Source: Geobacter sp. UBA2189 (GTDB lineage Bacteria > Desulfobacterota > Desulfuromonadia > Geobacterales > Pseudopelobacteraceae). From it: a stretch of 64,000 nt of DNA. The stretch lies in NCBI GenBank assembly GCA_002328035.1, contig DCVL01000039.1, forward strand, positions 26,798 through 90,797. Direction: 5' to 3'. Shown here piece after piece: positions 61,692-64,000 of this stretch (within the stretch, counting starts at the first letter, position 1; each line of letters starts with the position of its first letter). Below the pieces are notes generated by a model. The model made no database searches, was not told the DNA's origin, and worked only from the letters and a program-made list of their open reading frames with translations. The translations under genes were made by a program, and so were the position numbers.

Positions 61692-62579
61692 CTATCCTCG
61701 TGGATGTATTTCGCGATGTAGCTGTTTCAAACGTTCTCGAGTAACGTGAGTGTAAATCTGGGTTGTTGAGAGATCTGCATGTCCCAGCATAAGCTGTACA
61801 CTACGTAGGTCTGCTCCGTTAGCCAGCAGATGAGTCGCAAAAGAATGACGCAGGGTATGAGGTGAGATGCTTGCACGAACACCAGCTTGCTTCGCCCTCT
61901 TTTTGATTATGTTCCAGAATGCCTGTCTGCTCATCTTCTCCCCTAGTCGGGAGAGAAAGAGTTCCTTTTGTTCCTGCTCCGGATCCTGCCTGTCACGAAC
62001 CTGTTCAATATACTCGGACACTGCCTGACAGGCAGTGGTACCGATAGGAACCAGACGCTCCTTGTTACCCTTCCCCGTTGTCATAAGATAACCTACAGCA
62101 AGATTCAGTTCCCGTTGTTTTAGATTCACCAACTCAGACACCCTAAGTCCTGTTGCATAGAGCAGTTCAAGCATCGCTCTGTCACGGACATCTTCCGGAC
62201 TCTCCCCTTTTGGAGCCTTAAGAAGTAATTCCACCTCTTTGGTAGTCAGAAATGAGGGGAGCTTCTTCATCGGTCTGGGTGCTTCAATGATGGAGGAAGG
62301 ATTGATCCTGGCATAGCGCTCTATCAGTAAAAAACGGTGAAACATCCTGATGGAGGAGAGAAGCCTGCCACGGCTGCGTGCGGATAGGCCCCGTTCCCGC
62401 TCTTTGGCAAGAAATGCGGCAATATCAGAAGCCTGAATCTCATCAGGGCTGTTATGTTTCAGTTTTTCAAGAAAATCCAGGTATCTCGCAAGATCTGAGG
62501 AATAGGCGGTACAGGTGTTAAGAGAGAGCCCTTTTTCAACGGCAAGCCACGCAAGAAAAAGGTCAAGATAATGGTTCAT
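61692..62579 (-). CDS. xerD: Site-specific tyrosine recombinase XerD
   Basis: 295 residues. N-terminal SAM-like domain (FLAWLAVEKGLSLNTCTAYS), catalytic domain with Arg in LYATGLRVSELVNLK, the Lys-containing GKGNKERLVPIG, HTLRHSFATHLLANGADLRS with His and Arg, and LGHADLSTTQIYTHVTRERL with the second His and the nucleophile Tyr. With XerC it resolves chromosome dimers at dif. The pattern matches XerD more closely than XerC. The start overlaps the stop of glnD by four bases (ATGA). Confidence 0.93.
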   Translation of the reverse strand: MNHYLDLFLAWLAVEKGLSLNTCTAYSSDLARYLDFLEKLKHNSPDEIQASDIAAFLAKERERGLSARSRGRLLSSIRMFHRFLLIERYARINPSSIIEAPRPMKKLPSFLTTKEVELLLKAPKGESPEDVRDRAMLELLYATGLRVSELVNLKQRELNLAVGYLMTTGKGNKERLVPIGTTACQAVSEYIEQVRDRQDPEQEQKELFLSRLGEKMSRQAFWNIIKKRAKQAGVRASISPHTLRHSFATHLLANGADLRSVQLMLGHADLSTTQIYTHVTRERLKQLHREIHPRG

Positions 62580-64000
62580 TGCCAGTCGTTAATGGCTTTT
62601 GTCAGGGTGCTGCGAATCTCTCCCAGCTTATCCTCTGAAACGATCTTATGCCCAAAGATATCACGGAGATAGAATACATCAAGAACCTGATCAACCTTGG
62701 TGGATATTTTTGAAACCCCTATATAAAGCCCCAACTGATTGAGTGTGCTACTTATTAGGTATAGCAGGCCAACTTTATCATTTGTATAGATATCAACAAC
62801 TGTGTAATCTTCGGAAACCTCGTTATCAATCTCTATTCTTGTCGGAAAATGGCGTACCGATTTTGGCTGAAGCAGAGTAGGTCGCTGCCGTTTTTCAACC
62901 AGTTCAGATACCTTCATAGTGCCATGAAGCACGTTCGTCATCTCCGTTTCAACCTTCTGCCAGCGGTTCTGATCGGTTATAAGATGCCCCTGAGCGGAAT
63001 TAACCTGAAGAATATCAAGAATTTTTCCGTTTTTACCGGTAAATATATGAGCCCCAAGTATATTGATCCCGTTAGCGGCCATAACACCTGTAATATTGGC
63101 AAAAAGACCGTGAGTATCAAAGGTGCAGATTGTAAAACTTGAGAAACCGTTCTCCGGTTCATGCTGCACCTGCATAACAAGGTCTGTATTATTAAGCTTG
63201 ACCAGAAGCTTAAGATGTTCAGCAATTGTCTTATCAGGATTTGAGAGAAGATACCTGGTAGGCAAAGCTCGAAGTTCCGCCCTTGCAATAACGGCTGGTA
63301 TATCATACTCCACCATTTCACGTACCTTGCGCCGGACTGTTCTGGCTCTTTCACCGCTAGCCTCCAGCTTGAAGTCGCCACGTTCAAGAATATTAAACGC
63401 CTTCTCGTACAGTTCGTTAAACAGCATCGCCTTCCATGATGTCCAGACATCAGAACCTACAGCACGAACATCCGCAATAGTCAGAAGATAAAGCATCTTC
63501 AGATTCTCACTTGTACCCATCTGTAGGGCAAATTGCATAATCATCCGTTCATCTGCCAGATCCCGTCGTTGGGCAATATGAGCGAATATAAGATGGCTGC
63601 GCACAAGAAATTCAAGACGTTCACTATCTTCACGAGCCAACCCCATCCTGCGCGCAATAGTCGGAATCATGTCGGCGCCCTTATCCGCATGCCCTCCACC
63701 TTCTCCCTTGCCAATATCATGGAAAAGGACAGAGAGGATCAACAACTCCGGTTTTCCTATCTCTTTTGCCACCTTGCATGGCAGAGACAAATCTGATGCA
63801 AGCTCGCCATTAAGTATTTTCTCTATCTGCTCAACAGCAAAGAGAGTGTGGATATCAACCGTATATATATGGTATAGGTCATGTTGAACCTTGCAGTAGA
63901 TATGTTCAAATTCAGGGATATATTCATTTAGGAATTCAAGATGGTGCATCAGACGCAATGTCTGTGTAATCCCTTTTTCCGAACGGAGGATATTAAGGAA
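62576..64000 (-). CDS. glnD: [Protein-PII] uridylyltransferase/uridylyl-removing enzyme, C-terminal part (cut by window edge)
   Basis: The frame is open to base 64000, so the 5' part lies outside the window; about 474 residues are visible. An HD domain with SVLFHDIGKGEGGGHADKGA (uridylyl-removing activity) is followed by a helical stretch and two ACT domains (FTICTFDTHGLFANITGVMA and TVVDIYTNDKVGLLYLISST) that bind glutamine. The N-terminal nucleotidyltransferase domain is not in view. GlnD reports nitrogen status by modifying PII. Overlaps the xerD start by four bases. Confidence 0.93.
   Translation of the reverse strand, partial: FLNILRSEKGITQTLRLMHHLEFLNEYIPEFEHIYCKVQHDLYHIYTVDIHTLFAVEQIEKILNGELASDLSLPCKVAKEIGKPELLILSVLFHDIGKGEGGGHADKGADMIPTIARRMGLAREDSERLEFLVRSHLIFAHIAQRRDLADERMIMQFALQMGTSENLKMLYLLTIADVRAVGSDVWTSWKAMLFNELYEKAFNILERGDFKLEASGERARTVRRKVREMVEYDIPAVIARAELRALPTRYLLSNPDKTIAEHLKLLVKLNNTDLVMQVQHEPENGFSSFTICTFDTHGLFANITGVMAANGINILGAHIFTGKNGKILDILQVNSAQGHLITDQNRWQKVETEMTNVLHGTMKVSELVEKRQRPTLLQPKSVRHFPTRIEIDNEVSEDYTVVDIYTNDKVGLLYLISSTLNQLGLYIGVSKISTKVDQVLDVFYLRDIFGHKIVSEDKLGEIRSTLTKAINDWQ

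Noticed and set aside
1..64000. CRISPR arrays, tRNA and rRNA genes
   Set aside because: No regular short direct repeats with spacers, no cloverleaf-like or conserved rRNA sequence was seen on either strand by eye.

Overview
The window reads as chromosome of an anaerobic, respiring deltaproteobacterium of the Geobacter type (Desulfuromonadia). The reasons are the LL-diaminopimelate aminotransferase route to lysine, a succinate:acetate CoA-transferase, a seven-heme cytochrome c / cytochrome b pair resembling the Geobacter CbcBA quinol oxidoreductase, an anaerobe-specific orange-protein (orp) type cluster, a PEP-CTERM protein and several sigma-54 activators. All assignments come from reading the sequence and remembered family features; no database search was run.

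Layout. 1-5.5 kb: the end of a DHA2-type drug exporter, a LOG-family nucleosidase and the lysine/peptidoglycan genes dapA-dapB-dapL, with inverted 'CACAGAG' repeat elements in the two gaps around dapB. 5.5-11 kb is a mobile-DNA zone: a MNT/HEPN module broken by a 4-bp duplication and fused to an ORF6N gene, a complete DDE insertion sequence with terminal inverted repeats and a 7-bp target duplication, a PEP-CTERM gene with a sigma-54-type promoter, and a REP-associated tyrosine transposase (RAYT) with a deletion derivative beside it and a 57-bp remnant 3 kb away. 11-16 kb: secreted proteins (a six-repeat Cna-B-like protein, a FISUMP protein, a two-repeat periplasmic protein). 16-33 kb: housekeeping and metabolism (Bax-inhibitor family, lysA, SseB-like, GNAT, srkA, CoA-transferase with divergent TetR regulator, ABC-F with a possible leader attenuator, DUF445, tlyA, HIT, ferredoxin, YyaL-type protein, GH3 plus alpha/beta hydrolase).

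33-54.5 kb is the most informative part. A GGDEF-EAL-CBS-GGDEF protein and mgsA precede a long minus-strand block. Read in its own direction, the block starts with a PAS/sigma-54 activator (54442). Next is an orp-like cluster (two NifX-family proteins, a Gly-rich protein, two ferredoxin-type MinD ATPases, Mrp, a DUF1858-like protein) behind a consensus -24/-12 promoter. An aldehyde dehydrogenase follows. Then, behind its own sigma-70-type promoter, come a NifX-like gene and two complete two-component systems: NtrC-type regulator, kinase with two heme-binding motifs, hybrid kinase with a Cys-rich GAF, second NtrC-type regulator. Last is the cytochrome operon, with a near-perfect sigma-54 promoter and two palindromes upstream that fit activator binding sites. 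The simplest reading is a redox-sensing circuit that turns on a low-potential quinol oxidoreductase.

54.5-64 kb: nadB, chorismate mutase followed by a free-standing DAHP-synthase N-terminal domain, a DUF2085 membrane protein, a lipoprotein, a 14-blade WD40-caspase protein, xerD and the 3' half of glnD. No rRNA, tRNA or CRISPR array was seen.
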